From Cristatella mucedo (Eukaryota; Bryozoa; Phylactolaemata; Cristatellidae), in assembly GCA_009760855.2 (NCBI GenBank), contig WPIO01000005.1:1580001-1644000 (forward strand): a stretch of DNA of 64,000 bases. Direction: 5' to 3'. Under the pieces are notes generated by a model. That model was not told the DNA's origin. It saw nothing but the letters and a program-made list of their open reading frames with translations, and did no database searches. Below are positions 12,991 to 26,674 of the stretch, in pieces. Both the position numbers and the translations under genes were made by a program. The number at the start of each line of letters is the position of its first letter. Within the stretch, counting starts at the first letter, position 1.

Positions 12991-13404
12991 GCTATTAATT
13001 ACTATCAGTTATGTCACTCCCGATACCAAGGTATACAAAGGTGCGTTGCAGCTCATATATATAAATACAGACTCGTCTCACAAGAAGGTAGGCACACAGC
13101 TGGTGCTAAATCTTCGCGACAAATGACTGCAGCACCTCAAAGTTTGGATTAAGATTCACGATAGAAGCTCCAATGCACGCAGGTGTAGCGATGATGGCTG
13201 AGTAAAATAGCAATCAATATCACCAATATGTCAGCGATAACTTTACGTGTTCTGTGGCTGTATATTCTTCAATGCAAGAGAGCTACGTCAGCTAAGAGCA
13301 TATGGGACGGGCATAAAAAACCGACAAGTGAAAAGCTTTAACTACAATCAATTGAGATAAATGCGATTGTTAATCACGGCCATGTAGAAATCATTACTTC
13401 CGCA

Positions 13405-13785
13405 ACCATAATATAATAATAGTAACAATGCATTTGATATAGCATCCTCAGATAATAATAAAAATAATAATACACTTGATAAAGCGCCCTCGGAGAACTC
13501 AAAGTCTTTCTAGGCGCTTTACATTTGCTGCAAAGGAAACACGATCGATTAGTGAGTATTATCATGCTTGATAAACAACATGAATAACAGGGTTAGGGGT
13601 GACATGTACAAGGTCAGCATGCAAGTGTGGTTAGTGGCAGCATGCAACAATGTCAGCACGCATAAGCACATTAAGGACGAATTACATGGACCTACTAAAT
13701 GCTGTCATAAATAGGTGCGTTTTTAATTCCTTTTTAATGTGGTCAAGTCGGGTATGTCGTGACGCAAGTCGGTGAACTCAGAGAA
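13405..13785 (-). mobile_element. LINE-A 3' end, minus strand
   Basis: The tail (AATAAT) at 13405-13475 is followed by the inverted stem-loop 'gcgccctcggagaactcaa' and the conserved 3' UTR (cagcacgcataagcac region near 13655), up to the ORF2 end. Confidence 0.85.
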
Positions 13786-14025
13786 CTCAAATCTCTTTCT
13801 AGGCACTCTACATTTGCCATAACCAAGATCGGGTTCATACCAGCTTGCGTTTCACTGTGAACAAAACCTAAATAGAAATGAGGTCGCATGAGGTCGCGTG
13901 GGTGAGTTTTCATAAGTGAGTCTATGGTGCACCATTTTTTATTTTTCAGAGAGGCTGTCATAATAGCAATAGTCAATTTCTATAGCACCTTCGGAGAACT
14001 TTTATATATGCTGTAATAGGTGTTG
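13775..14025 (-). mobile_element. Second minus-strand LINE-A tail remnant
   Basis: A second inverted tail stem-loop ('ctcagagaactcaaatctct', 13778-13797) starts immediately after the previous fragment. Another decayed 'gcaccttcggagaac' piece lies at about 13984. This suggests nested or serial insertions of LINE-A tails. Confidence 0.5.
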
Positions 14026-17000
14026 GGTGAGTCCGAAATGCTTAACCGTTGGCCTCTACCGGCAGAGAACATCAGCACTTTCTGGGTGCGCCGGCCTGGG
14101 CGACGGATTGTGAAGCCGCTTTGGTTCACCTGGAACTGGACTCATCTTATCCACTTCTCTTCCAATATGAGATCGCTCTGTATATTTAGCAGCCCCGAAT
14201 TCTCACATACTAGGTCTAGCACCTCTTGCCTCTGCTTATCTGGCATCCCCGGTTTATTGGCTCGATGTCTGAGAATTTTATTCTTAGCGTGTGGAGCGTG
14301 GGGTGCGTGAGACTGGCCGCATTAAGGTCTTGCACGGTTTATGGGTGGAGTGCAGCGTCGTCACCAGAGCTAATAACCTTGGAACACTTGTGACCCATTC
14401 GTGGGAAACAGTATCCAAGCCTTGCGAATAATACTGAGAGCGTCTTCGTCTTCAGGTGGCCTGGTTTTGTTGTCCAACGCAAGCTGCTGGCCCAAGAAAT
14501 ATCAGCTTATTTTCCCTTTTTTTTGGTAATTCTAAGCAGTTAGTGCGGACTGAGTGCCGCAAAGGCATCCCGACCGAGATATTTAGTTTTCTCTACACCC
14601 ACATAAGTGCGACATTGATAGCAAAATCTGTGTATGTATATAATTGGCCAGTGGCGAATGAAAAAAATGGTGGTCTTTTCCAACGATAAGTGTCAGAGAA
14701 CTTAAGCCCCACACAAGAGTTAGAACTGCTTGCCAGTTTTGTCGAAGATTTCGCCCACAACCAACCGTATCAATCAACCGTCATTAAGCGCTGTCGTGAC
14801 ATTAAATATAGGAAAATCTGATTGAAATAACCATCCATTATAAGTATCCCAGCAAATGTAAAGTGCATCAAAAATATTGAGTTATATTAGGTCGTTATAC
14901 TAAATCTATTATTATTCTTATTATTATTTAGCTTTAATGACTAGCTCTGGGGTAAGGCGGCCAGTATTAGGAGTTATCCCCCAAAATGGCCATTAATAGT
15001 GTGAGTTGTCCCCCTCAAAAAGCACATTTATTAAATATCGTACGAAGACCAGTAAACTGAATGGCATGAAAATTGGCACGAAGAACACTGGTAGCATTAG
15101 CTATCGTTTGATGTGATATAGCTGCAGTGTTGACCTTCTGATGACCTGTAAAAGTCCAAGGTCACGTATAGCACTGCAGCTAAAAGGCAGCTCCACATTT
15201 TTCCGATTAAAAAAGCCATTGTAGAAATATGGCAAACCACTCAAAAGATGCAAGACACTCGACTGGACACTCTTCCCCCACACAAAATTTAAAAAAAAAT
15301 TGACATCTCAAACAGTTGACTGGCATCACGAACACAGCCCACGGACACTTTGTGACAGGCACGTTAAATGTATACACACCCATCATGCGTAGATGCACAG
15401 GGGGAGAGTGTCTAGACAGGTGAGCTCCACCTATATTACAAGTTTCGCACAGATCGGCCCAGTATCGACCAAGTTGTACAATTTACCAGGTACCAAGTAC
15501 TAGTGCTTTGACAGCGCTCAGAGAAGCCAACTTAAGCTGCCAAAGCAAGTAGGTGACGAATAACAAGATTGTTACTATATTTGTCGCCAAACAACATGGA
15601 AACACATACTTACGAGCATGTATTTTGAATTTCACGTTGATTGGGTCACAATAAGCCTACCTGTGACATTTTTACGACATGTGAGTGAAAGGATGACAAA
15701 GGCTTAGCACGACAAACACAGCCACAGTTTTGACCAAAACAAGTCTATCTACCGAGGTCCAATATGAATGCGAGAAGGCTGGAATGATTATGTAACTACA
15801 ATCAATCATATATTCCAAAGTTTTAAGGTGATCAGATCATTATTTTAGGAGATACGACATAAATGACCGCAGGCATTGGACTGTCGTTTGCAGATAAACT
15901 TGAGAACTTCCAGCTATAACCAAGCGGCCGCACTAGGAAAATTCAATAAATAGATAAATATGGATCTTAGGAATAGGTCAACCTAACAAGATCCTTATAC
16001 AGCCTAAGCAGATCATATCCGCGATAGGTCTCATACCGTAGGCCGGCAATCCAGGTACAGCCGGGCGGCTGACCGGCATTCGCCAATACAAATATCTAAC
16101 TATTAACGACATCAATGAGAACTTGAAATCACCTAAATTTCCTTGAATAGAAATGAATCAATATTTTCAGACCGGCTTCCAGTAAACGACGCGCTAGTTC
16201 CATCCAAGTAACCAAGCTGACCGGCCGCCGAACCATAGACCACTCGCGGCCGTCGCCTCGTGCGTTATGGCGGCAACAGAAACTGGATCAGCTGTCCCAA
16301 GATTCATGCGGTGCCGTGATAATGGACTCCTTAGTTACGGGGGCCCCGGCAGCAGTACATTCTAAATACATTATCCCTAATGTTCGTCTAATGGCCGAAC
16401 GACAGTCACTTCTGGTTTATGATCGGATGTAAACATACCAATGTAAGCATGTTTCTGCCAAGTAAATAAGAAGTGGGCCTTGGAATGCCGTTTACCGCCG
16501 GTTGCTATGGACGGGGCGGGGAAGCAGAGGCGGTACTAGGCACCCTGCCGATAGGGGGTTTACTCTTTCATCATCTTGTTATACTACCGGTCGGACGTGT
16601 GATCTCGAGGGGCGTGTCATTTCCGGAAAAGTTTTACGTTTTATCATTTTCCAGTTATTTTTTGAAGGCCCGTTTAGGGCTGAATAGCTTATAATCGCAG
16701 AGTTCACCAGAAAACCGCAGTTCCGGCTCTGTTATTTTTCAAAGAAAATTATTTTGCTGAGCTCTATGTACTACTTCCGGTTTAAATAGGTCTTACATAA
16801 TAATTTTATTGACCATGTTCTAATCATCTGAAAACCATCAAAATTTGAGTTTGCATTTACAACTAGTTTATCTTTAATATGCGAATTTTAAAAAATTAAC
16901 AATTTTTAAAAATGTTCGTGGGCTACCCCGTTAAGTGTCTGTTGGAGCACCATCTTTTAGACACCACATCCATACCCGCAATTTCTTTGTGTCTTCGCTC

Positions 17001-17472
17001 TACTTGTTGGGGAATGCGGGGCTGAAAATCTACTTTGACTAAACGTGTCGTTTATTTAACTGACCCATATCAACCCAAGTATGTAGAGAATAAAGTACCG
17101 TGGACGTTAAGCTAACTGAAAATGAACTCAATAGCTATGACTAGCAAATTCTCGCCTCCTGTCATTGAGCGCTCTCACGTGCGTTCGTGTTCGTTACAGA
17201 ATTCTTCCGAAAACCAAAGCTCGCGAACGTCACATACGGAAACGATAAGCTAAGACCTATTTAAAGTTATTCTAACTTTTATTTGACCGTAGCGTGTAAG
17301 AAATTACATGCCTATGGATATCTAAACGCTTATCGAGTCGGGCTGTAGGGTCTCCCGCGCCGGCGGCTGTCTTAGCTATGCCGGCGGCTAGTAACCTGCA
17401 TGTTAGTTATGATCGTCGGCAACTGTTGTCGCTTCATCATCGTAGGTCAAATGCATTCCTAGATATTATTGT
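14026..17472. other. Unassigned non-coding DNA
   Basis: No exon, RNA or transposon motif is recognised in these 3.4 kb. An AT-rich run with ATT repeats (about 14908-14930) may be another LINE tail remnant. Short open frames on both strands lack recognisable domains. Confidence 0.4.
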
Positions 17473-20137
17473 TGTTGCTAAAATTCATGAACTATGCATT
17501 AACAAAAGAAAAGCACCCCGGAGCCGCCACGGTGGCCGGAACCGCCAGCTCAGACGCCGCTCGTTGGGCAGAAACTTCGAGCTAAGTACCCGATCGTTTG
17601 GTATTCCTAGCATTGTCTCGAACCGCTCAGCACGCTCCCCCACGTGCTTCTCTGTGAATCTCTCTGACTTAGTGGTCATCAGGACTGTTATAACTCCATC
17701 GACCCGACTTAACGCTTGCCTTTGGATCGTCGCTCAATGTGCAATAAACCTCTGGTAATAAGCGACCTCATTTCTGAAAATGGTCTCGGCCTGCTTGCCC
17801 TAACTAAAACTTGGCTAAAATCGATAAACTGCCAGACAATTAAAGACTCTACCCCAACTGGTTTCTCATTCTTGTATACCCCTAGATCAATAAAAACTGG
17901 AGGTGGAGTTGCTGTTATCGTGCACTCGAAATTCAACTTCAAGCCATTTGCAGTACCCTCGAAGCAGTCTTTTGAATCAATTGTCTTGGTCTCACCCAAA
18001 AACAAGCTACCGATGGTGGCAGTAGTCTATCGTAGCCCACCAGGTACCACATTATCTCAGATTTCTTCGATCTCATTTTGATTCTGTGTGCAAGAAATGT
18101 ATCCTTCCTCATTATGGGTGATTTCAACGTTCACTTTGATAAACCTATCAGACGCCTTCAGCACTGAATTTCGTGCATTGACTGACTCATTTTTTCTTGT
18201 GGTTCATGTGCACGACCCTACTCACTTCAATGGACACAAACTCGACCAGATTTTCTCATACAACTGCACTTTGTCATCACCAATTATTACCAAATCATGC
18301 TTATCTGACCACATGCAGATCTCATTCAATCTACAGTGTGTGCCCACCTCCTCCTCTAAAATAACCTGTGAATTGCGAAACCTTAAGACCCTTGACATTG
18401 ATGCTGTCCGTGCGAGAATATTTGTTTCACCTCTGCTGCTCAGTCCTCCCTCCAATCTGTCATCATTGGTAGATAGCTACACCAAGACACTAGCTGACAC
18501 GCTCGACGAGTTTGCACCTCTAACTAAGCGTACTGTGCGCCCTCGCTCAGACGGCCTATGGTTTACCACAGACATCAAACTAGCCAGGTCTACTAAGCGA
18601 AAGCTTGAAAAAGCATACAAAAGATCAGGACTGATTGTCCATCGACAGGCATATGAAGACTACTGTAGGTCGTACCAATCTATCCTAGCAAAGGCTAAGT
18701 CTGGCTTCTATAAAAACATTGTTGAATCACAGATGCACAATTCAAAAATGCTGATGTCGACGATCAACCATCTCCTCAACCGCTCCGAGATTAGCTCCTT
18801 ACCTGATGATCCTTGTGATGATCTAGCCGATCGCTTATTTCGATTCTTGGTGCAGAATATAGATGAGATCAGGGAGTTGATTTCTGCGATAACAACACCC
18901 CCCCCCCCTAGAATGCTGTTCCCCGATTCCTGGCTGCACCTCAATGTCTTCATTTAAGCAGGTCACTAGTGATCTCGTCCTGAAGTTCAAATCCCAATCA
19001 AAGAAGACAACAAGTCCTCTGGACCCTATTCCCACTCTCCTGCTCCTACATTGCATTGATCTGCTGCTGCCATGCATAACTAGCATCATTAATATGTCAT
19101 TAGCCTCAGGTCATGTCCCAGCACCTTTCAAAAAAGCTGTAGTCAGGCCGCTTCTCAAGAAAGCGACACATGACCAAGAGATCTTGAGCAACTACCACCC
19201 AGTCTCCCTTCTACCATTCCTATCAAATACACACTGGAACGGGTCGTAGCGGACCAGCTGAACTCATATCCTGAAACTTCTAGCCTTGCTAGTAATTTCC
19301 AGTCTGGCTTTAGACCTAATCACTCCACCGACTCAGCAATGCTTAGGGTGTACAATGACCTACTTAGGAATGCTGACATAGGTTGCATGTCCCTACTTGT
19401 TTTGCTCGATCTTTCGACAGCTTTTGATACTATCGATCACATAGTTCTTCTAGAGCGCCTCTCATCTCGCCTGGGCATCACTGGCACTGCTCTGCAATGG
19501 TTCAGGTCCTATCTCAGTGGGAGACTCCAGAGTATTGACGTGAATGGACAAAGATCATCCGAGGTGCCTCTGAAATATGGGGTACCTCAGGGCTCCGTGC
19601 TAGGTCCGGTTCTTTTCATGGTTTATACTCTCCCTCTTGCTGATGTGATCGCCAAGCACAATCTAGGCTTTCACTTCTATGCGGATGACACTCACTTGTA
19701 CCTTTGCTTTGACCCCTCCCAGCCTTCGATCACCTCGAATTCTCTCAACTCACTTGCTGCATGTATTGATGACATCCACACATGGATGGCAGCAAATTTT
19801 CTAAAACTGAAAGATGATAGAACTAACTTACTAGTTATGGGCAAACCCAGTGTGATTCAGAAATTTTGAAAGGCTGACACTCAATATTGGCTCTGCCAGC
19901 ATGTCTCCCGTAGAATCAGCTCGAAATCTAGGTGTCATGTTCCAAAGTGACCTCTCGTTAGACGACCACCTCAGCTCCACAATCAAGCCTGCACACTTTC
20001 AGCTTTATAACATTGCTAAAATTCGGGCTTTTTTAGATAAGGATACCACGTCTAAGTTGGTCCATGCATTTGTGACATCCCATCTTGACTTCTGCAACTC
20101 ACTGCTTGCTGGCCTACCGGCATGTACAATCAGGTGA
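17473..20137 (+). pseudogene. LINE-A ORF2 (endonuclease-reverse transcriptase), disrupted
   Basis: Endonuclease: 'LALTKTWL' near 17795 is the LALTETW motif with its catalytic Glu read as Lys. 'GVAVIV', 'VVYRSPPG', a GDFN block near 18115 (reached only after a frame change) and 'LSDHMQISF' near 18302 follow. Reverse transcriptase: 'PLLKKATHD', 'VSLLPFLS', 'LLDLSTAFDTIDH' (about 19399), 'YGVPQGSVLGPVLF' (about 19575) and '[12 protein letters not shown]' (about 19672). Frame breaks: a shared pair around 18056 and 18150, a run of 11 C at 18898-18908 (7 C in copy 2), an indel near 19218 and a stop at 19867-19869. It cannot make a functional protein. Confidence 0.9.
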
Positions 20138-20775
20138 TTACAGATGGTGCAAAACTCCTCAGCTAGGCTTGAATGTCGTGAGACTGGCAGTTGCCACATC
20201 ACACCACTTCTCACCAATCTGCACTGGCTACCAGGCAAGCAACGGATCGACTTTAAGGTTTGGTTTTGTCGCTCACTTTTAGGTCACTTCATTCTTTGGC
20301 TCCAACCTATCTCTCAGATCTACTCCCCCAACAGGCCAAGCAGCATACCACCCGCTTTTGGGAATCCAACGGTTTACCAATACCTCGTACAAACCTCAAA
20401 TTCTTTGGAGACCGTGCATTTAGTTCGTATGCTCCCAAAGTCCGGAACTCCCTCCCGACTTGCGTCAGAACATCCCCTGACTTGACCACATTTAAAAAGA
20501 ACTTATTAAGAAGACCTATTTAGGACAGCATTTAGTGGGTCCCTGTGATTCATTCTTGATGTGCTTATGCGTGCTGACACTGTGCAGCTGCCACTAACCC
20601 CATTTACATGCCGACCCAGTGTATGTCACCCCTAACCATGTTATTCATGTTTATCAAGCATGATATCACTCGCCATTCAAAAGCGCTTCCCTTTGCAGCA
20701 AATGTAAAGCGCCTAAAAAGAGAGATTGAGTTCTCTAAGGACGCTTTAACAAGTGCATTATTATTATTATTGTAA
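17473..20775 (+). mobile_element. LINE-A copy 1 (L2/CR1-like non-LTR retrotransposon)
   Basis: A near-complete ORF2 region plus 3' UTR. From 17473 it aligns base for base with the copy at 52106. It encodes, in broken frames, an apurinic-type endonuclease and a reverse transcriptase, then the C-terminal block, then a 3' UTR ending in a stem-loop (about 20708-20750: 'aagcgcc' pairs with 'gacgctt') and (ATT)n at 20757-20772. No ORF1 or 5' UTR was recognised upstream, so it is probably 5'-truncated. Divergence from copy 2 is uneven: about 1% up to ~19205 and far more after. Confidence 0.92.
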
Positions 20776-21714
20776 ATAACTTGTACTAGTTACTTATCAA
20801 AGATTGTGAATTTTTCTTTCGCGTCATTGTACAGGCTTAGAAAGCAGCGTGAGGAATTTCTTTCAATTATAAACCCTACAAGCATTAACGGACTGTACCC
20901 ATCCAAGAAAATAATATACGGATATGCTCGTTAATCTAATTTTTATAAAGACACGAAGTTATTATTACTAATCATCTAATGAACGCATTTTTCAAGGGAC
21001 CCAGTTTGATTCATATATGCGTGTACATAAAATATGGATCCGACAAAAAAACTTTCGTAGCGACAATTGATCTGTTGCCTGAACCTTGAATGGAAATTCT
21101 AGTACGCACATTAGAAAGCACATACAAATATTTGGAGAAAGTTCCGGTGCTTTGCTCAGGTACGAAGTCCGAAGTAGATTCTTTCTGAGATCAACGCAGC
21201 ACCATCAATGGCTTAAACGCTGGAGCTCATTTGACAGAGTGTTTTCTTACAGCCAACCCGCTAAGTCTGACTGCCTTATTAATAAGACATTGCTATTTTT
21301 CGTATTAAGATTGAATCTCCGTCGTGCTATTTTTCCGATTAAGATTGAATCCCCGTCGATTGCTGCCTCTTGCAATTTTCGCGGGCTTTGAAGCAACAGG
21401 TACACTCGAGAGGTGTGTTGTGGAGAAATGAGGCTATCCATATTACGCATATCGTGCTGGGGCAAACTATCAATGAACGCGAAACAGCTGCCTCTGGCAA
21501 AATAACTTCTAGGAATCAAATACAATTGGAGGATTAACCGTGCGATTTGCTGACCGGGTGTGCAAAAGAAAGCTTTTTAAAATCATCGAATGCGGTAGCA
21601 GAGGCTAGTGTATGCACAAGCTATCTTGACGAGCATAAACTTACATGAGGCCCGGCCAGACGAGCGGCCTTTATTTGCTTGCGGCATTGACTGTAACTGC
21701 AATTATCAGCTTCG

Positions 21715-21785
21715 CGAAGCCATTATAGCCGTTAAGGCTCTTCTGCCGCTATACAGCTGATGCTGTTAAATTAGTCAATATTTAT
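21715..21785 (+). mobile_element. SINE-1 3' half
   Basis: It has the 'tagccgttaaggctcttctg' block and 'gctgttaaattag' end of SINE-1 without the tRNA-like head, followed by a TATTTAT-rich tail. Confidence 0.65.
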
Positions 21786-23728
21786 CTATCTACTATGATT
21801 ACTTTAGCTTTTAAAGTGTGTATCAGGTCAAAATGCCTCGCTATATTCTAAGCAGACTACTGGGAGTCGTTTGAACTAACAAGAGACTGCATTATTGTAG
21901 TGAGTGTGAAAAAAACTAGCAACAACGAGGTTCCTTGTTATGGAACAATGAGCTCAGCTTCGCTCAGCCTATCCTGGAAACGGTCGGTCGATCGTCGTTT
22001 GAAAGCACAGGGCAGGGCAGGCGCTGGCTGACCAGCACCGACGGAAGTCATTCGTATGACCCGTATGCCCGCGTGTGCAATTGAATGAAATGCAGTGAGT
22101 AAGCCAGAAACATCGACGCTTACAGTATCAAACCAAAGGCGCAGCTGGGTGCAGCCAACTCCATCAATGCCGGCGTGTTAATCGCAGCTCGAATCGCAGC
22201 TCGATGCTCGCTGGGCGTTTTGGCCGATTCCACGAGATCGCAGGCATTCCATTGTAAGCAAAAGCCAAAACCGCGGTCGCTAATATTGAGCAGAGACCGA
22301 AGCCTCGTGCAGCTTATTTTGGAAGTAGAAGGTAGTAGGTAGGTAGTAGTAGGCTGTAGGCTCCAGAGCGCCTGGTCACTCGCTACCCTGTGCCGTTGGG
22401 AGCCAATAGCACGAGAGAACACGCATACCGTGGAATTGCATGAAATTTTAGAGAGAGAGAGAGCTACCTCAAAATAGAGCGGTTTATAGTTCGGGATTTA
22501 GACCGCAGCTGGATCGAAGCTGGATCAAATTGCTCTAACGCCTTAGCTGGACTCATTTTTGAAACATCTGACCGCCGCCGCAGCAGCCAACTTGTGCCGC
22601 ATTCTCCGCACGCTGGACTACGCCTAACCTGCCAGAGAGGCCGTGTAGCCAGGTGCTCTGTCTGCTTACCTCCGGCGGTAGAGAGCTCGTTGCTGAGTAC
22701 GCTCGACAAGCCACTCTGCTGACTTCTTCCGGCAGCGAACATAAAAAAACTCAATTAAGCCCTTTCTGAGCGCGGCAGCCCGCTCGAGGTAGCTACGGCT
22801 CGGTTTCCAAAGGTTTGCAGTTCGTTCACGGCATTTGTCTGGGTACCCTCGTGCCGCGTGCGACTGCTCGCATAAGCTTTCCAACATTTCTACGGCGAAT
22901 CTGAGAGGCCCTACCCTGAGGCTGAACACCCACCCTCGGCATGCAGCCTTGTGCGGTCTACTGGAGAAAGGGAGCCAGTGGACTTAAGGGGGGAGGGGAG
23001 GGGCGGCGAAAAAGGCGTCGCGGAAGAAAGACATCCCACCGGAACCACTCTAGATCCGATTCGGTGTCCTAGAAGAGTCGGGTCCGGACGGACGATATAT
23101 TTTCCAAACTATCGCTTTTAAAACAAACTAGCTTTATGTTCCGGTAAAGTTTGTGTCATCTCTCCGAGCAAATCATTCACGTAGCGTCACTCCGCCACAC
23201 TGCTTCTGCTGCTGTCTAGCAAAGAAACACAGTCAGGCCAAATGAACAATACATTTTCGGTCAGCTTGAAAGTCCGTACTGGTGCTATTAGTCGCGGCTT
23301 TTTGTTGAACCCAGTTTCTGCCACGGCCCGGCATGAAAATATAGTAACCCATGCCAGTCAATAATAATTATGATCCCTGCTAGGTACCTACATTAATAAA
23401 ATAAGGGAACTGCCCTTATAGGACCTTTGACACTCACATATTTCAAGTGCATTGCATTTATTTGCAAGGAAGTAAGTCAGATCACAGTGACTTATTGAGC
23501 AGCTGTGACAGCAACAGAGGCTAGGTAACTGCACTATTCACGAGGCTCGTGGTTTGATCCACTAGAGGTAATGGATATCGATGCCACATCATGAAACTAT
23601 ATTCAGTAAAAATACTTTGAACTCGGCGGCAAATGTGAAGCCCCGAATTGAGATTGGGTTCTTCTCTTAGGGTACTATAAAAGAGTTGTTGTTATAGTGA
23701 AAACAAAATTGTCACGAACGAACGCGTC

Positions 23729-23872
23729 GAGTCGTGACGGCACAGGGCGGTTCCCGAGGTCGTCGATTCGAATTCTGCTGTGGGAATCCTTTATTGCCAC
23801 TGCCAGAGGTGGCGATAGCCGTTAAAGCACTTCCGTCGCTATACAAAAGAGGCCATTAAATCAGCTAGTAAC
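23729..23872 (+). mobile_element. SINE-1 copy
   Basis: The head 'cgtgacggcacagggcgg' is degenerate, with a short internal deletion. The B-box region 'gtcgattcgaattc', the body 'cctttattgccactgcc' and the end 'ccattaaatcagct' are present, with a T/A-rich tail of TTTATT type. Confidence 0.75.
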
Positions 23873-24594
23873 CATTTATTTTATTTAGCGCAAGGATTCT
23901 GAGTTTCAGAATTCATACACGATACAAACGAGCATGCCACGGGGGCAGCTCCCCCTTGAGCACAGTAGCCAGCCGCAAGAGAGCTGGACAGAATTCACTA
24001 GCAGTACGGATAAGTTGACTAGGTGAATGAGAGAAAAATGTATAGCTGAGCTTTTCGCGGCTGCTTCTGATCAGTCATTTGTGTCTTGCATCTCAGGCTG
24101 CTGATCTCCAATATATCTCTGTTCATCAGTGTGCTGTAGTTTTTAGAAAACAAAACTGCATAATTCGGAAATAGGGAAGTGGCTGCAGTGAGTGGCAGAA
24201 TGATGAGCAACAGTAGAAGCGTAGCAGCAATCTGCTTTTCGCCGAGCTAGAAAGAACGGTTTTGCATCAGAATCCATTGCATTAAATGGAAATGTCGTGG
24301 ATTCGTGAGCAAGATCATTAAATTGGACAAAGTAAGTCTGGCTATGGCAGCATTCGGTTCAGCTATAAGCTGATGCATCATCGCACCGTCTGAATAATGG
24401 AACAGTAACTTTGCTCATTAGCTTGGAGTAGCTGCAAAAAATACACGTCGACACAAGTAGATGATGTGTATAGGCAACACTGCTGTCAATCCGACTAGCT
24501 TACCGTCGTACACTCTATAGATACGTTGCATGCTAAGACACGATACTCTCGTGACGTGGGCGTCCATAATGTCAGTTACATCTCTTTATTGTAG

Positions 24595-24600
24595 TTAATA
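24595..24600 (-). terminator. Candidate poly(A) signal of the tetraspanin gene
   Basis: AATAAA on the minus strand, about 420 nt past the tetraspanin stop codon. It is the first canonical hexamer I noticed downstream. No transcript evidence. Confidence 0.4.
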
Positions 24601-25022
24601 CGCATCGCCAGAGCCCGGCATTCATCAATGAGCTTTAGTCTGACATTCGGCCTTGGAGTTACAAGCAACCACAGTATATACCGAGAATCTTAAGTCAAAA
24701 CTTAGCATTGAGGAGTACTGCACGGAAGTGGCTCAGCTTCCATAAATGCTGACGATTGCTGTGTAGAACATCAATATGTACATGCTTACACGAAGCTCAC
24801 ATTTAGTGGGCCAATCAGTACGTCACATGCAAATTAAAGGCTGCCGTATGCGTCCAAAGCCATTATTTCCTATACGGACATCCTGATCGATCGTGATAAT
24901 TAGGAATTAATTGCCAAAGACATTTTGTGGCCCGAAAACTTTGGAACCATTTTCACGTAGATATACTAGAAGTAGAATGTGATCGTCAATCTCTGTTGTT
25001 GCTTTCAGGAATTGCACCTCCT

Positions 25023-25275
25023 TTATGCCTTGTCCTGCTGAATCAACCTCGCCAAGCAGAAGGCGAAGATCACAAGGAAGACCTGTAAACATAAACTTAT
25101 TTTTGTCTTTAGCTACAATACGGAGCTCATTGACAATACGTAATTATTTGTGGCCCAATAAATAATTATATTTGATATCTATCCATTGATATCAATTGAA
25201 TCAAGCAGCAGGGCCCGGTCCGTCTATGGAGAGAGGGAGAGAGAGAGGAGAGAGAGAGAGGAGAGAGAGACGGGA

Positions 25276-25355
<80 letters not shown>

Positions 25356-26631
25356 GAGAGTTTGTGAGCCACCCAAAGTTGCCCAGGCTTCTCAGATCCT
25401 ATCACGGACATGCATTATTCACTTACCTGAATTCCTACAATGGCTGCACTGATCGCTAATACTGCAACGCCGTTACTCTTTATGAGGTTCTTTATCGTCG
25501 TGTAGCAACCCTATAGAAAGAATGGTTGCCTGAGCATACTAGATCGTGAGCAATCACAGCCGTGCCAAAGAATAAGCAGACCAGCAAAGGTACGAACCGT
25601 GCTGGCATATGAACTCTCTAGTGTAGCCGGGCATGAAGAGTTGACAAGAGATATCTTTCCAGTCAATTTATTTGTCAGTCTTGATGTCGCATCAGTCGCA
25701 TTGTTCAACTGGCAGCAAGACGCCGGAATCCGGATTGGTGTGGAAGCAAACGTGGCATTGTACATTACCTTGTTCTGCCACCCAGTTGCTTCGTCATAGT
25801 CCGATCCATTATCGACACCGCAGCAACTGAGCTACAAGAGAATCCAAAAAGGTGATTATTGCAGCACCATATTCTGGAATTAGCCAGTGTCGATATATGA
25901 TAACCAGCTGAAAACGTAAGCTCTAACCCTTTAAGATGGCGACAATATAGGGTGCAGTCTTCTGCAGATTCGACATCGTGTCCTGATTAGGAAAGCATAC
26001 TCTCGCACTGAATATTTACTGATCTTTAGTGCAAACTTGAGGTATCTACAGGCGTGCATAGATGCATCATTCTCAGCTGGCAGTCGAGTTCCCTTCCCTG
26101 GTGTCACTCGGTGGGAATTGAAGCTCAACTGACCCTTGTTTCCTCCGACTACCTAACTTTCCAGTTTTTCCTGAAAAGGTAAACTTTCGAATTGCATTTA
26201 GGGGACCAGATAGATCTAGGTATTTACACGATAACAACAACGTAATAATAAGATTAATAATGATAATAATAGCCATAATATTTGCGTCACACCCTCAGAA
26301 AAACGTAATCTTCGTCTGGGCACTTTACATATATTCTAAAGGAAGCATGATCAAATGGCTAACGGTAACATGCAGTATCAACACGCATAAATTTGGGGCT
26401 GATTCGATGCAGTCCAGTCTAGATTTGAACCAAAAATGAGCTACAGACTGCACGGATAAGGGTGAATTTGGAAGACATCTGGCCTTATAAGAAAACTCTC
26501 TTTTGCAATCACGATTTATCAGCTGGGCTCGAAGAGGAACCAGATAGAAGAATAAGGGCCTATACGCTCGCATATACATGTGCATAATGTAATGTACTGT
26601 AATGTAACGTGCATAATGTATATATATATAC

Positions 26632-26674
<43 letters not shown>

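Larger units (their letters stand above)
20776..25022. other. Intergenic DNA downstream of the tetraspanin gene
   Basis: It contains SINE-1 pieces (21715-21785, 23729-23872) and an imperfect 30-bp-scale tandem duplication near 21297-21360 (core 'ttaagattgaatc'). A putative poly(A) signal for the tetraspanin gene lies on the minus strand at 24595-24600. The 22.1-22.95 kb part is GC-richer and has minus-strand open frames of 87-100 codons, none recognisable. Confidence 0.45.

Noticed and set aside
14020..14310. 96-codon plus-strand frame
   Set aside because: No ATG at its start, no domain, and no splice context.
17709..18005. Minus-strand 98-codon frame, present again at 52340-52636
   Set aside because: It is the antisense of the LINE-A endonuclease coding; conservation between copies reflects the plus-strand element.
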